This document shows positions 12,832 through 25,941 of a stretch of DNA of 64,000 bases, one piece after another. The DNA lies in assembly GCF_000189635.1 (NCBI RefSeq), contig NW_002476262.1:62001-126000 (forward strand). The letters are read 5' to 3'. Position 1 is the first letter of the stretch, and each line of letters starts with the position of its first letter. Both the position numbers and the translations under genes were made by a program. The stretch comes from Tetrahymena thermophila SB210. Lineage: Eukaryota > Ciliophora > Oligohymenophorea > Hymenostomatida > Tetrahymenidae. The notes under the pieces were generated by a model that did no database searches, was not told the origin of the DNA, and was given only the letters and a program-made list of their open reading frames with translations.

Positions 12832-14637
12832 TCATTGTTTAGTGGCATTATTAGAAGAGCTGATGGCGTATTCAATAGATGACTTGTTTTCTTATTCATT
12901 AATGTTGATCTATTTTTCCTATTTTTTAATAATTTTCATTAGTCAGACAGAATGTATATTTATTCAAAAATATGCTTACATTCAAGACACTGTAATTTCC
13001 GTACTTGCCGACTACGATGTAGTGATGGCCAGTTTCTGAAACCTTATTCATAATGTTGGTGAAGATAACCATATCACCTTCAGAAATGGTCTTTTCTTTC
13101 ATCATGAAGTCAAAATTAATATTTGCAGTGTCATCAGCAACTCTACCCTTGAAGAAAGTAGCTTCTCTATTCTTGATGGTCTTTTAGTAGGATTAAACAT
13201 CGAAAACCTATTAAGGTAAATAAATTAAAATTAAAATTTCTTAGATTCAATTCAATTGTTTTATAAATCTATATAATCTGAACATTTCTAAACAAAGTCT
13301 TTACTTTTCCTTTAACAGTTTAACCGTTTTAACCAGGCTTAAGATTCTTGATAGGAGTGAGTAAAGCTTAGTGGAATCTCTTAGGCTTTTATTTGTAATT
13401 TTTGAAATTCTAAGAGTTGTTAGTGTTGTTGTTGCTATTGTTGTTGTTGTTGTTGTTAGTCTTTCTTTATTAATTGTAGTTTTATTTTTTGTAAGGGCGG
13501 TTATTCATTTTGTTACCATTATTGTTTGTGTTGTTATCACCGTTATTGTTGTTGTTGTTAACTTTACCATTGTTGTTCTACTTATTGTTGCTTTTTTTAA
13601 TAATCTTCTACTTCTTTTCACCTAATTTGTAATTATAAGTAATAAAATTAAAACAAAGAAAATTAAATGAACATTTGCTATATTTGCAATTTGAATGAAA
13701 TTCATAGTGTATCAATCCAACCAAAATATCTTTACTGCAAATATCAAATTATATTTTTTACCTTCAGGAAGAGGAGGAATTATCTTTGTTGAGATGTTGT
13801 TATCTGTTTTAACAGCGGCAATAGACTATTTTAAATAATAAGTATAAAATTAATATTATAAAATTTACTTAATTTTATACATTTGTTCTCCCCCTTTTAA
13901 AACAAAATTTTGAAAGGAGAAGAAGATTTGTTATTTTTTAAAAAACAATAATTTACGCCGTTGGTGATTTCGTATTTACCGAATCTCTTGACTTCAATGT
14001 AGTGGTGACCATCCTTGTTTACCTTGTTCATAGCTTTATCGAAGCTGACGACATCATCTACCTTAAAGACGACATCGTTCTTAACAGCCAAATCAAATCT
14101 GACAACACCAGTATCATCACCAATAAGACCCTTAAGGAATTTTCTAGGATTGCCTTATTTGTTATTGCCTTTTTCTAAGACTTAAACTTCAATAACCTTT
14201 AAGAATAAATAGTTTTATTAATTTTTAGAAGCAATAAAAATATTTTATTCTATTTTTTGTTTCTTTTTTTGATTTGGCATTTAGCTAAAACACATTAAAT
14301 ATAAATTGAAAAGGGCAAAAAAGTATATCCTAAATGATCATCTATTTTTTTAAGTTTAATATCCTATGTATTAAAGTAGGTACCTTTCCAACAAAGTTAG
14401 AATTGTTGTTTCTGGGTTAGAGATCAGCAATCTTAACAGGATCCTTAGATTCTAATTGAACAGTTCTTGGTCTCTTTTATACCTTAGGTTTTTGTTCTCC
14501 TTGAGGAGAGACTAATTATCATAAAATAAATCATTATTTCAGTTAAATTAAAAAATCGAATATCTAAATTGCAAATGATAGATGAATCAATTAATGTTTG
14601 TTTTTTTACCTTAGTTGTTAGTAACTTATTCAGCCAT
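12832..14637 (-). CDS. Tandem OB-fold nucleic-acid-binding protein, short paralogue
   Basis: Starts MAEQVTNNQG at 14637; the first intron is 14512-14609; it ends NNATKQ-TGA at 12832. Two OB-like modules flank a long Asn tract. Module 1 (about 13960-14440) reads IADLQPRNNNSNFVGKV, then KFLKGLIGDDTGVVRFDLA, FKVDDVVSFDKAMNKV and HHYIEVKRFGKY. Module 2 (about 12970-13350) reads IKNLKPGQNGQTVKGKV, then FFKGRVADDTANINFDF, EGDMVIFTNIMNKV and HHYIVVGKYGNY. The repeated pattern (G-x-(I/V)-(G/A)-D-(D/E)-T, later HYI-x-V-x-(K/R)-(F/Y)-G) is the same as in the long paralogue, and the tail again has SSIEYA. This suggests duplication of a modular ssDNA/RNA-binding family. Function is inferred from the fold-like pattern. 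Confidence 0.8.
13420..13620 (-). repeat. Poly-Asn coding tract (AAC/AAT repeats)
   Basis: On the minus strand runs of AAC/AAT codons give several uninterrupted Asn stretches with a few S, T, G and K. It links the two OB modules of the short paralogue. The opposite strand reads as Val/Leu-rich and is not a gene. Confidence 0.85.
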
Positions 14638-15611
14638 TTTATTTTATTGTTTTGAAGGAGATAATATGAATATTATTTTTTATTAATTAATTAATTTTTT
14701 GTTGTTTTTGTAATTATAAAGATAATTTTTTCTTTATTTAAATAAATTTATTAGATATTTTAATAATCTTTGCTTTTGAAATTTACTTTGACTTTTGTAA
14801 AAATATCCAATTTTTTGGGATCCTTCCTTCATTCTAGAAACTATTTATATTTTTCATTTCTTCGGTACAGGTGTTTGCATCATTAGCATTCAATTTTCAC
14901 TCATTTCCAGTGCTGTTATCTTATTTAAAAAGGAAGCTCTAACTGGATAAGCTTGATTTATAATCCTTTTTCGATGTTAAAATAGCATTTTGTTGGCTAT
15001 TATCTTATTTTTATTTAACCTAAGGAACTAATGAATGAATGAGCAAATCTATTTGTATGATATTTTGTAATTGATTAAAATTTGTTATTATAAAATCCGC
15101 GAAATCTAACAAATTAATGTTAATAATTTAGATTTTATAATCATCATGAGATTAAAATTAATTTTTCTTTTTAAACTAATTTAAAATATATTGAAAAGTA
15201 AACTTAAAATAATAATTTTACTTAATTTTTAAGCTAAATATTCAAAATAAAAGAAAAAGGCTTACTTCTAAAACAATTATTTCTTAGTTTTTTGGATAAA
15301 CTTTTGTTGCTCTAAATTTACTTTAAAACTTTTAATTTATTAATTACATTTTTTAAATTTTTTTACTTTAGCAATTTTGAAAATTGTTTTCTAAGATAGA
15401 AGCAATTTCATAAAAAGTTCCATCATCCATTATTAAAAAATAAATGCTATCAAATTTCAAAACAGTTTTTTAATTTTTATTTTTTAATTTTGAATGATTT
15501 TTATCATTGAATAATTAATTTTGATTTAAATTATTTCATTATTTATATTATTATTTCAAATTAACAAAAGATTTTAGAATAAAATTTGTATTACTTACTA
15601 GCTTTTCAAAG
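14638..15611. other. Divergent intergenic region
   Basis: Between the start codons of the short OB-fold gene and the acidic Gln-rich gene. A/T-rich; no gene or clear element seen. Confidence 0.5.
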
Positions 15612-17098
15612 ATGTCAGACGATGAAGATAAAAGCAGTAATATAAGCTTCCTCGAAATATTATTAAACTTGTTTTCTAAATTTTAGATACTTCTCATGAA
15701 GAAGAAGAAGATGATGATGATGAAGAAGAAGAAAATTAATCAAGCGAAGGAGATAAAAGCGATGAAGATGAAGATGAGGATAAATCTGGTAGTGGAAGTG
15801 AAAAAAGTGATGAGGATGATAATGAAGATGAAGAAGATGAGGATTAATCTGGTAGTGGAAGTGAAAAAGATGATGAGGATGATGGTGACTCTGAAAAGTA
15901 AAGTGGTGAAGATAGTGACTCAGATAGTAGTAAAAAAAAAAAAAAGAATACCAAAAAAGATACAAAAAAAGAAGCTGATATTATACCAAAAGAATTGTAG
16001 TAAAAGGAGGAATTAAACCTGAGTGAACTTTAAAAAATAATTACAGAAGTTGGTTCACTTTAGCTTGAAGTTGACTCACTTATCTCCACATTTTCATATG
16101 AAACATAACAAAAAATAGGATATAATCCACATAAAGCTATACTATAAAATAATTAACAGGGTGCATTCATGTAGTTAGGAAACACTAGCTAAAGTATTCA
16201 AAATCAAATTTACATGAATAATCGAAATTTAAATCTTCAAAAATCTGTTTCTCCCCCTTACTCTCCATACAACACTTATGGAAACTATCGTTTTTAAAAG
16301 GAATAAATTCAAAAAGAAAATAATTAATAACAGTAAGTATTTTAAGCATAATAAACTTATCCTAAAAGCTAGTAGTTAAATAAAATAAATCTTGGAGCTG
16401 CATCTTAAGTTGACTAAAAATAAATTTAATAAGATCAATTAATACAAACATAGTAGTCACCTATTCCTAGAAAAGGTTCAATAGAAGAAATAGCAGAAAT
16501 GTAGGCCATCCTAGCAAGACAATAAAATAAATAAATTGAATAAATGTAATAAAATCAATAGTCTAAAAATTAACTGCCATAGTAATAATCAGATTAAAAA
16601 TCTTCCTATCCAAATAAATACTCAGATACGGGTAGATCATATTAATAGCATTAAGAATATAAACTTGAAGATAATTTTGGAGCTAAACAATCAGATAGAT
16701 TCCGCTTAAATAAAGAGTCATAGAGTATTATTGATAACTATTATCAGAATTTATACAGAAAATAAGTACCTCATAATAGAAACTACTCGAATATAGAAGA
16801 CTTATATAAATCTAAACCAAAACACAGTATGTTTATCATTAAAATAATCATTCTAATATTATTTTTCAAATTAAATAAAGTGTATGATGAAGATGATTTA
16901 AAGAAAAGAAGTATCTCCCCATCAACATCTTCTAAGGATTAAAGTAAAGATTAGGTTTTAACAACAAAACTAATTTATAAATTTAAAAATATAGAATTTA
17001 TGAGAAACACTGTTTCACAATAAAATTTAGCATAGGGTTACTAGCATAATGATTAAAAGATAGATTAAGCTATTAAAGTTTTGTTAGGTAAAAAGTGA
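15612..17098 (+). CDS. Acidic N-terminus, Gln-rich protein of unknown function
   Basis: Exon 1 encodes MSDDEDKS. An intron at 15637-15686 restores the acidic frame (HEEEEDDDDEEEEN), followed by Ser/Gly/Asp/Glu repeats with two copies of QSGSGSEK/KSGSGSEK-like units and a Lys cluster near 15930-15970. A short hydrophobic-heptad region (LNLSELQKIITEVGSLQLEV) could form a coiled coil. The remainder is Gln/Asn/Tyr-rich to about 16820. A second intron (16827-16880) is inferred from its A/T content and GT...AG ends. The protein ends VLLGKK-TGA at 17098. I do not recognise a domain. Acidic, disordered proteins of this kind are often nuclear, but that is only a guess. Confidence 0.75.
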
Positions 17099-17526
17099 TT
17101 GGATGATTTCTTATGATAGATTATGCATTTATCAATATTTCCAAGTATTAACTAAATTGTTAAAAATATGTTAATATGAAAGAGAATTTAATATAAAAAT
17201 AAATACTATGAATAAATAATACTTTTTATGTTTTTTTTCAAATTATTTTTTATTATACTTTTTAAAAAGATGTTTAGATTTTATATAAAATTGTATGTAA
17301 GTAATGTTGATAATCAAATAAATAATTTTAGAGTTTCAACAAATATAAAATTAAACAAAAAACTAAACTCAAGCAAAAGATATATTTCAATCTTTAATAA
17401 TATGTAACTAATTTATTTATATAATAAATATTTTTTAATTTTTTACTCTTATATATGAGTCTTTAAAAAACTATATTGAAAATATATTCTTAATTCTCTA
17501 CTTCAGCCACTTTATCGATTCCTCGA
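17099..17526. other. Convergent intergenic spacer
   Basis: Shared 3' flank of the acidic Gln-rich gene and the P5B ATPase. Nothing else recognised. Confidence 0.5.
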
Positions 17527-20500
17527 TCACTTCGGAGAAGTTGAAGTGCATACTTTTTAGATTTCTTAAGTTACAGTTGTACTTTCAACATTTTAATAAG
17601 CCTTTCTATATTTTTTATCAAGTAAATTATTTAAAAATGCTAAGAAATACTTTTCGTACAATATTGTTACTATAGCATTTGCTAAAATAATAGCTAAAAT
17701 TACGAATTTCCAGCTATAATCCATTTATGAAACGATTTCATCATTTTAATTAGTAGCTTTGATAAAAAGAGTAAAGAAATCAAGTATGGGTTATTGTTCT
17801 GAGAAAATAATTAGTAAACTCAAGCCTGTGATTGAAACAAGGAAGAAAGTGAATAGAATGTTTGTATAGAATGGTTTTTTATGAACAGAACCAATAGAAA
17901 AAGCTATTACAGTGAAAATGTATTAGAAGTTAGAAACCCAGAATAGAACAGTTGTGTCATATGTAGTTGGTGCTAATTCTTCGTCTTCAAATTCTTAAGC
18001 TTTAGATAATTATTATGGGTTAAGATACCAGCTTTGATTACATGTAGTAGCTACTGTTATGATTAAAAACAAGAGTTAAATAACACCTTAGCCAGCAACA
18101 GAGAGTATATTTTTGTATGAGAAAAGCCGATGTGCTGGAATATCAGGTGTAAGTTTATCACTAGCTTCAGTTAAGCCTAAGAAAAATGTTAGAGGAATGA
18201 TAATAAAAAGATCCCAATACAGAATCTACATATCAGCTGGTTGTGTACCACGAAAATAAGTCAAAGTTTAAGTGAAACCTTATATAAGAGAGTAAAGGGC
18301 CATGTACTTAAAGCATTAAAATGAAGTTGTTAAGCAGCATCTACCTTCACGTAAAATGTATTCAATAACACTTATATTAATAACCTTGCTTGTGAAAGCA
18401 GCTGCAACGGAAGCCTCTGCTTCACCTAATGAAATACCCATATCAGCATCTTTCAGAGCTTAGCAGTCATTTGCACCATCACCACACATTCCAACAAATG
18501 AGTATCCTTACTCTGGATTTTAATACTTTTGCAATAGATGTATTAAGCTTTACTTCTAATCTGGCTTCATTCTCGCAAAAACTTTTCCGTACTATAAAAT
18601 AAGAGTAAAGAATAAGCTAGTTCTCTTTGAGCAAGTATTGCTTTCAATGTCGCATTGGTTTTATTATGAATTCTGATTTGTTTTGTTTTGGAGGAATTCT
18701 TCAAAAAAATTACCAGTAATAACTAACTATTCCTATCCTTAAACAAATGAAGCTGAATTTATAAATTAATCTAAATCAGATTTTTTTCCATTCATTGTAA
18801 ATTAATTATTACTATAATCAAGGAGATTAATTTACTAATTTAAACTTAAAATTCCACATTGTTTAGCAATATTCAAGGAAGTTTCAGGATTGTCACCAGT
18901 TACCATACGGACTTAAACGTCATTATTTTTAAGTAGTTTGATATGTTCTGTTGTTTCTGGTTTTAATTTGTTTTCAAATACCAAAAAACCTGCAAAAGTT
19001 AGGTTTGCTTCGTATTGGTTTCTGTCTTTTTCAAAATCAACTTCATTAATCTAACTATAAGCTAATGCAAGAACACGATATCCTTCATTTGTAAATTCTT
19101 ATAATTTATTTGAAAAGTCATTGGGAATAGTTTATTATTTACAAATTTTCTGAATGCTTTCAGGTGAGCCTTTTGTATAGATATAATTTTGATTTTCTTT
19201 TGTAATAGCTACTATAACCGACATTCTTTAAACATCAGCATCAAATTAAAATCTTTTCAGAATAAAAATTGGTGATCCTAAACTTTTGTTGCAAGTAAGT
19301 TCTTGCAAAACTTCATAACCTTAATAAAATAATTTATCATTTTAATCTGCCTAGTTATCGCTTTTTGAATTTTCATTTTCAACTAAGCAATATGATGAAT
19401 TTTTAAACATTTCAATGTCCAAAGGATCTCCAATAAATTCGTTATTATAAACCATGATACTGTGGCACGATGCTATAATTTATCTTTAAATTTTGGAGAA
19501 GGTAGGAAATATGTGTTTGTTTTTTTTAGCAGCTTCTTCAGAAAACTAATCTTCAAATTTGTTTGAGCTACTTAAAAATGAAGAAATAAGTTTAAAGGAT
19601 AGGAGCTCTTCAGTCAAAGTACCAGTCTTATCAAAACACACACTTTTTACAATACCGCAAATATTAATTTTTTCATTATTGATACAAAAAATTTGTTTTC
19701 TACGCATTCTATTTAACGAGAAGGAGACACCAAAGGAAAGGCATGTTGGCAAAGCAGGAGGAACACTGATGGTGATTAAATCAAAAAATTTTTTAATTAA
19801 ATCTGATGAATCCATAGTACCTCGATCTAAGTTATCAATGAAAGTTGGTAATGCAATAAAGAATTATATCAATGTAACAAATAGAAGGATAGATAAGAAT
19901 TTAACAGAATCATTCTAAAATGAAATTTGATTATGTTGCTTTGGATAAAGGATGGAACGGATCAAGTTCCCTTTAAGAGTTTCAAAACCTATTCTAATAA
20001 CTACTAACTTGGAATTTGAAACCATCATAACCTAACTTCCACCATAAATAATATTTTAACGATTTTCGCTAAATTAGCAGTCTAAATCTGCTAGAGCAGA
20101 TTTGATAATAGGAACGGATTCTCCAGTAAGCATAGATTCGTTTACTATGACACTACCTTCTACTATCACCATATCACATGGAGCTGTCTCACCCTCTTTT
20201 AAAATAACAACATCGCCATATGCTAACTCGTTTGAAGAGATAACTTTGGTTTGTCCATTTCTAACTACTGTTGTTTAACCCCTAAAATAGCTTAATTTTT
20301 TTATACGATTTATATTTGTTCTTTCTTCGTATAACTTAAAAAGCAAACTAAAAGTTGATGTGGTAATAATAACTGTAGCATAGATTTCATAAGTATCAAA
20401 ATACCATAAAAGACAACTTGCAACTTGAAACAAGAAGAAAGGAGAAAAGAATTCATGAAATGCTAGAACCAAAACGCCTTAATCTGGTATATCAGTAGAA

Positions 20501-21015
20501 TTAACTCCGTTTTTAGTAATAGAGGAATTAATCTAAGAGTCATTTAAACCCGTTTTAGCTGACTCAATAATTTCTTTATGGTTTCTTTCGATTATACTAT
20601 CGCCAAATGGCACGAAAATTAAGGACTATTCATCATAAACAAATTTTTAAAATCTATATTGAAAAATACATTTGTTTTCTAAATTCACAATTTTTTCTAT
20701 CTAGACATCCTTATCTGGTCCATAAACTACAATTTAAGTAGCTTAATTAATATTAACAAGTTTAAAGAATATTTTAAATTTCCATTCATTATTCCAAGAA
20801 AATAATATAAAAAGTAAACCTCCAGATAATATGTAAAGAGTTATTTCTAGTATAAGTAAGCTTAAAGGTTTTTATACAGGATAGACCTTTTCAATCAAGC
20901 ACTCTTCTTAAGCTTTGTAATACTATTTACATTATAGACCCTACTGAGGAATAGTTTTTAAAGAATTATACTTTTTTTCTTCAATCTATATCTATTGTTG
21001 ATTTTCTGTATTCAT
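17527..21015 (-). CDS. P5B-type P-type ATPase (ATP13A2/Ypk9 family)
   Basis: A reading frame of 1,162 residues with no intron required, from MNTENQQQ at 21015 to STSPK-TGA at 17527. The P5B signature PPALP lies at residues 419-423, just before the phosphorylation motif DKTGTLTEE (phospho-Asp at residue 462). Other family landmarks are GESVP in the actuator region (near 20130), MVTGDNPETS, VFARMKPDQK, and the hinge GDGANDCQALKDADMGISL (near 18440-18490). The pairs of hydrophobic segments before the actuator, around PPALP, and in the C-terminal third fit the usual topology. P5B pumps sit on endosomal/lysosomal membranes and human ATP13A2 exports polyamines; the substrate here is inferred. Length and motif order are normal and nothing looks broken. 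Confidence 0.95.
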
Positions 21016-22783
21016 TTTTTTTTATTTCTTTTAAACTTTTATTTTTTTATTAATTTAAGAAAATTATTTGATTTCAGAGCTTATCCTAAAATGCAAAAAC
21101 AGATAGATTACTTTTAATTTACAAAAATTAAATTTTTGCCTAAATATCAATTATATTAATTTAATCAGTATCTTTACCTCTTATATCTCTCATATATTAC
21201 TTCGTCATAACTATTTTTAATCTTAAAACTTAAAAGCGAAGCAACCAAACTTTACTAGTTATTTATTCAAGTAAAATCACATACTTTCAAGTAATTACAC
21301 AATCACTATTTTTAGCTTAAATATATATTTTTTTAAAATATATAATATTCAGCTAAAATATTTCTATTATTGTTTAATTGATTTATAACTAAGTAGGCTT
21401 TTATTCCTCTTACTGCATATTTTTTTAATACTTTTATATTTAATTAGTTTTACTGGAAAGCTTTTGAATTCTAAATATTTCAATTTACTTTTAATTATTT
21501 TTACCACTAAATTTTTGTTAGAATTTTATAAATTATATTATTGCTTAGAATATTCTAAAAATAGAATTATTCTTTAAATGGATAATTTTAAAATGATCTA
21601 AAAATAATTATATTTCTAAAAGAATATTTAAAGAATCTTTGCTTTGTTCTATAAATTTATTATAGAACTATATACTAAAAAAGAAAATATAAAAGATACG
21701 AATATAGTTTAGATCATGTGAATCATTAATAATTAATTAAATTTTAGTTATAGCAGCCAAAAAATTTTGAAAGGAAAAGAATTGCTTTTATAGCTTCAAT
21801 TTCTCAAATTAGCTTATAACACAAAAAGTTTATAAATAAAAATTTTATTTTAAATTTTTTAAGTAATATATATATCTTAAGCAAATTTAATTAAGAAAAA
21901 TAAACATTTTATTTATTAATTTCAATTACAATTAATATTGATAATAATTAATCACTCTATAGACAATGTTCTATTAATTAAATTACATGACTTTCAATGC
22001 TAATTATTTAGTTATTTTCCTAAAATTACAAATTATATTTGCATTCTTCTAATAATAAAAAATGTAAGGTTAATCCTAAATGAATTATTATAATAATCCC
22101 AAGTTTGATTTTTTTATCATTCATTATTTTTAAAAATTTGTATTTTTTATAATAATCCATTGTCTTTAATCTTTATATTTTTTACTTTTAATTTACTTTT
22201 AGCATAATTTAAAGAATTTAATTTTAGTTTCTTTTAAACAAGTTAATAAATCAATTACAATAAATTAACAAATTTATAATTTCCTAATAAACAAAAATTT
22301 TTTTAATCTTGAAAAATAACTCTTTATTAAAATTGGTCAAGTATTTTTATAAAAAAAATTAAATAAAAAGTAGCTTTTTTTAAAAGTTAATCGAATATTA
22401 TTTACCCTAAATTTTTAATTAATTAAGCAATTTAGAGTATTTGATATATATCTTCCTTATGAGTAATTAATTAGTTAGCTCTAAAAAAAATCTAAATTAA
22501 TGAATTTAATTAACTTTTTGCATTTATTTTTTACTTTTTATTTTTCAGTAAAAAAATAATTATTTTATAAAACAAAACATAGAAATAACTCTTTAAAATT
22601 TTAATAAGATAATTTTAAATAAATTTTTATTTATTTATTTTTTTAAATTTTACCTCAAATGGTAGTTCTAACTTAAATAAAGTATTTGAAATATTAGGCA
22701 ATTAGCTATTCGTTAGATTTCTAACAAAATTAATTTTTACTACCAACTAAAGTTTTATAAAAAAATACTGCTTCGATTATTAA
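21016..22783. other. Long divergent intergenic region
   Basis: About 1.8 kb of A/T-rich DNA between the P5B ATPase start and the MORN gene start. No coding motif on either strand; presumably both promoters. Confidence 0.5.
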
Positions 22784-25700
22784 ATGAGAAATTTAAGAGG
22801 TAAAATACAAACCTTTTATTCTAAAGAAGGGTTGAAATCTAAAGAGTATAAAACAGGTATTTACTAAGGTGAGTATAAAAACTAAAAAGGTAATTTAAGA
22901 GAAGGAAAAGGAGTGTTCTATTGGTATGGAGGTTAGATATACATAGGGCAATGGCAAAATGATTAGATTGAAGGATATGGAAGAGTTTATTTTCCTTATG
23001 GAGGATAGTTTATAGGATTCTTTAAATAAAATAAAGCTTGTGGAATTGGTATTATGACCCTTAGAAATTAAAAAATATATGCTGGGAACTGAAATGATGG
23101 AAAGTTATATGGAATATGTGCTAAATGGTTACCAGATTAATAAAAATGGGTTTTAGTTGAATATCTAGGAGGAATTCTAATTTAAATGAGTAACAAAGCA
23201 CAAAACAAAGCCATATAAATATATTAAACTATTCAATCACAATTACCAAAGCCAGAAATGATATTTTTTAATGATCCACACACAACTGACTAATATAAAT
23301 TTGGTAAAATTTTAAATAAAATCATCCACATTCAATTTGCTAAATAAATTGACATTAAAAAATAGGGGTTGTTAAATTAGATGAAAACTTTTATTATGAT
23401 GGAGTTGTTAGAGGTAATAGACCAGATGGAATTGGAATTATGACAGATAAAAGACAATTGTTCAGCGTAAGAGGTAGATTTGCAAACACAAAATTATGTG
23501 GAGCAGGTCGTGTTGAATTGGAATCAGGAGAAATCTACGATGGTGTATTTAGAAATGGTATTTTTTGTAGTGGAATTTGCTATCATTCTAAAGAAGACAG
23601 GTATATTTATTTTAATTTAATGAATTTATAATAAAGGCCATTTTATTAAAAAAAAGATTTATTTATGGTAATTTTAAGACTCCTGAAATCAAAATTTTGT
23701 TAAAGGGAAAGGGTTATCCATATTAGCTCTTTTTGAATAATAAGGAGAAATTATACGATTCAACATTAGTTTATAAAACTACTTGTAGTGAAATAATATT
23801 TGCTCCATAAGAGGATCGTCACTTGGTGAGAGAATTTGATAGATTTAAATACAATTTAGATATACCAAGTAGTCGGTCAAGTTATTAAGAATCTATTTTC
23901 GAAACATCAGAAAGAGAGAGCAATTATAGCTTAATTTAAGATGAAATGAACGGAATTTAATAAGATGTAAAAATGATTTAAATATGGCAAAAACATTTAC
24001 TTATTTATTATAATTTTATAGGAATTAAAAAATAAAATAAATCAAGATAATATAGAAGTATTTGATCATGAAACAAAGCAAATGATTGAACAAACTTAAT
24101 AAAGTATCTTATAAAATGAAGAAATACATTATTAAAATTATTAAGATGAGGAAGATGATAAAGATAGCAATAGTATTAAAAGAACAGCAGATTTTAGTCA
24201 CTAAGAAATTGACGAATTTGAATAGAATTTAGATCCATTAGTATAAATTTCTAAATAAAGAGAATAACGCATTAAATAAATGTAAGAGTAATAAAATTAG
24301 TCATACATTTTAATTGAATCATTAAGAAACTAATTAAATTGCTATGAAGAAATAAAAAGAAACAATCTTTAATAATAATCAAATTACAATTTTGATTATT
24401 AGAAAGATTAAGATTTTTCCAACAATTTGAAATACCAAATAATTGAAGATAAAAATAATGAATAAATTAATTATCTCGAATAGATAAAACATGGATAAGA
24501 TTAGACAGGTTAGCTTGATTAAAAATATTAGTATCCCCTTTCATAAAATTCATTTAACTAGATATAGAATGGTAATAGCTTTATTAATAATTAGTAAGTC
24601 TCTACATAATATATAAATCAAATAAATTAAAGTTAACTTAATAATAACTTTCAGTAAAATTTTTAGAACAATTTTAACAAAGAGTATGATATTAATTAGT
24701 AATAAAAGTATGTTGGAGCTCAAATTTTACAAGAGTCCACTAACTCTTAAAATTCTTTCGCTACATTTTCAAATAAAAAAAACGGTGTTAAATTATTCTA
24801 TCAAGATGATGATAATATAGAGCATGATAAAATACCTAGTTCTAATTCCAATTAATGTATGAAAATTTAAATAAATTAATCATTAAATATGAAAGAATTT
24901 TAAGAAGAAAATTAATAAAAATAGCATAATAAAGTTCCAAATACATAGTTTTAAAATAACTTAACAAAAATTATAATAACAGATCTCTCGAAAGAAATGC
25001 CTGCTTAAAATTAAAAAATAAACAATAGCTAAATATGTTAAAAGGATTTAAATTAATCTATTCTTAATTAAGATTAGCAAAAATTAATCTATAATAATTA
25101 AAATGGTAAAGACATAAACAGAGATTTAGATTCCTAAGATTTTTCAAAATTTTCTTAATAATAGATAAAAATAGATAAATTTAAAGAAAAATTGTAGAAA
25201 CAGCTAAATGATTAGTCACTTAGTAAAAAAAATTAAAACGACAGTATTGAAATTTATTAGAAATCATAAGATGAAGAGTCTAAAGATTTTGATAGAATTA
25301 GATAGAGATCTTAATTTTCTGTTGATTTTGATCCCAATTTAATATCAAATAATAAATAATTAGAACAGGAAATGATCGAGAATTATTTTGAAAACCTAAA
25401 AGCATAGTTTACAGACAAAAATTAAAATAATAGTACAGGTACCATTTCTGCTTTAAATGAAATTCTTTCAGATTAAAATTATCAGAGCAAAGGTAGGACT
25501 GAAGATTATTCTTTAATGTAAATCTTAGATGATAAACTTGCATAAAATAGAAGCTAATCTATTGAAAAAACTAATACAGTTTAAAGAAAATTCTTAGATT
25601 CTTCAATTTAGTATTTAGAAAGTGACCATAATATAAACTTCAAAGATAGCCAAAATAACAGTGGTTTTACACATTCTTTTGATAGGAGTGGTAGAAAAAC

Positions 25701-25941
25701 AATTGATAAATCAAATCCTTCTCAATTTTATAGATATACCTAAAATAGCTTATCAGAAAAAAACGATGAAGAAAATGATGAGGATGAAGAATCTTCAAAA
25801 GATGAATTTCATATTAAAAATAGTGAAAGAAATGATTCAATTATTGAAAATGATCAAAACTCAATAGACTAAAGGAATTACTCAGCTAATGATCAAGCCT
25901 TTATAAATTCTAATTTGAATTTAACAGAGATAGAGTAGTGA
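22784..25941 (+). CDS. MORN-repeat protein with long Gln/Asn-rich tail; in-frame TGA
   Basis: The N-terminus has several MORN-like units: YQGEYKNQKGNLREGKGVF, YIGQWQNDQIEGYGRVYF, then FIGFFKQNKACGIGIM and IYAGN-stop-NDGKLYG. More follow after the intron at 23304-23365 (YYDGVVRGNRPDGIGIM, IYDGVFRNGIFCSG). Further introns are 23601-23656 and 23967-24021; all three keep the frame. After about 24100 the protein is a long Gln/Asn/Asp/Lys-rich, probably disordered tail ending NLTEIEQ-TGA at 25939. The TGA at 23090-23092 sits where a MORN repeat normally has Trp (TGG) and is not removed by any evident intron. Either the allele or assembly has a G-to-A change or the gene is truncated. MORN proteins commonly bind membranes or scaffold cortical structures. 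Confidence 0.72.
23090..23092 (+). other. In-frame TGA at a MORN tryptophan position
   Basis: The codon reads TGA in the context Ala-Gly-Asn-(TGA)-Asn-Asp-Gly-Lys. MORN repeats usually have Trp here. The frame is open for another 70 codons downstream with conserved MORN residues, and the next intron is in phase. Confidence 0.7.

Noticed and set aside
13371..13625. Val/Leu-rich hydrophobic open frame on the plus strand
   Set aside because: It is the complement of the poly-Asn linker (AAC/AAT codons read as GTT/ATT) of the short OB-fold gene.
15663..15965. His/Leu-rich frame on the minus strand and Lys/Met-rich frame on the plus strand
   Set aside because: Both are out-of-frame readings of the GAA/GAT acidic repeat in the real plus-strand gene, which becomes continuous after the 15637-15686 intron.
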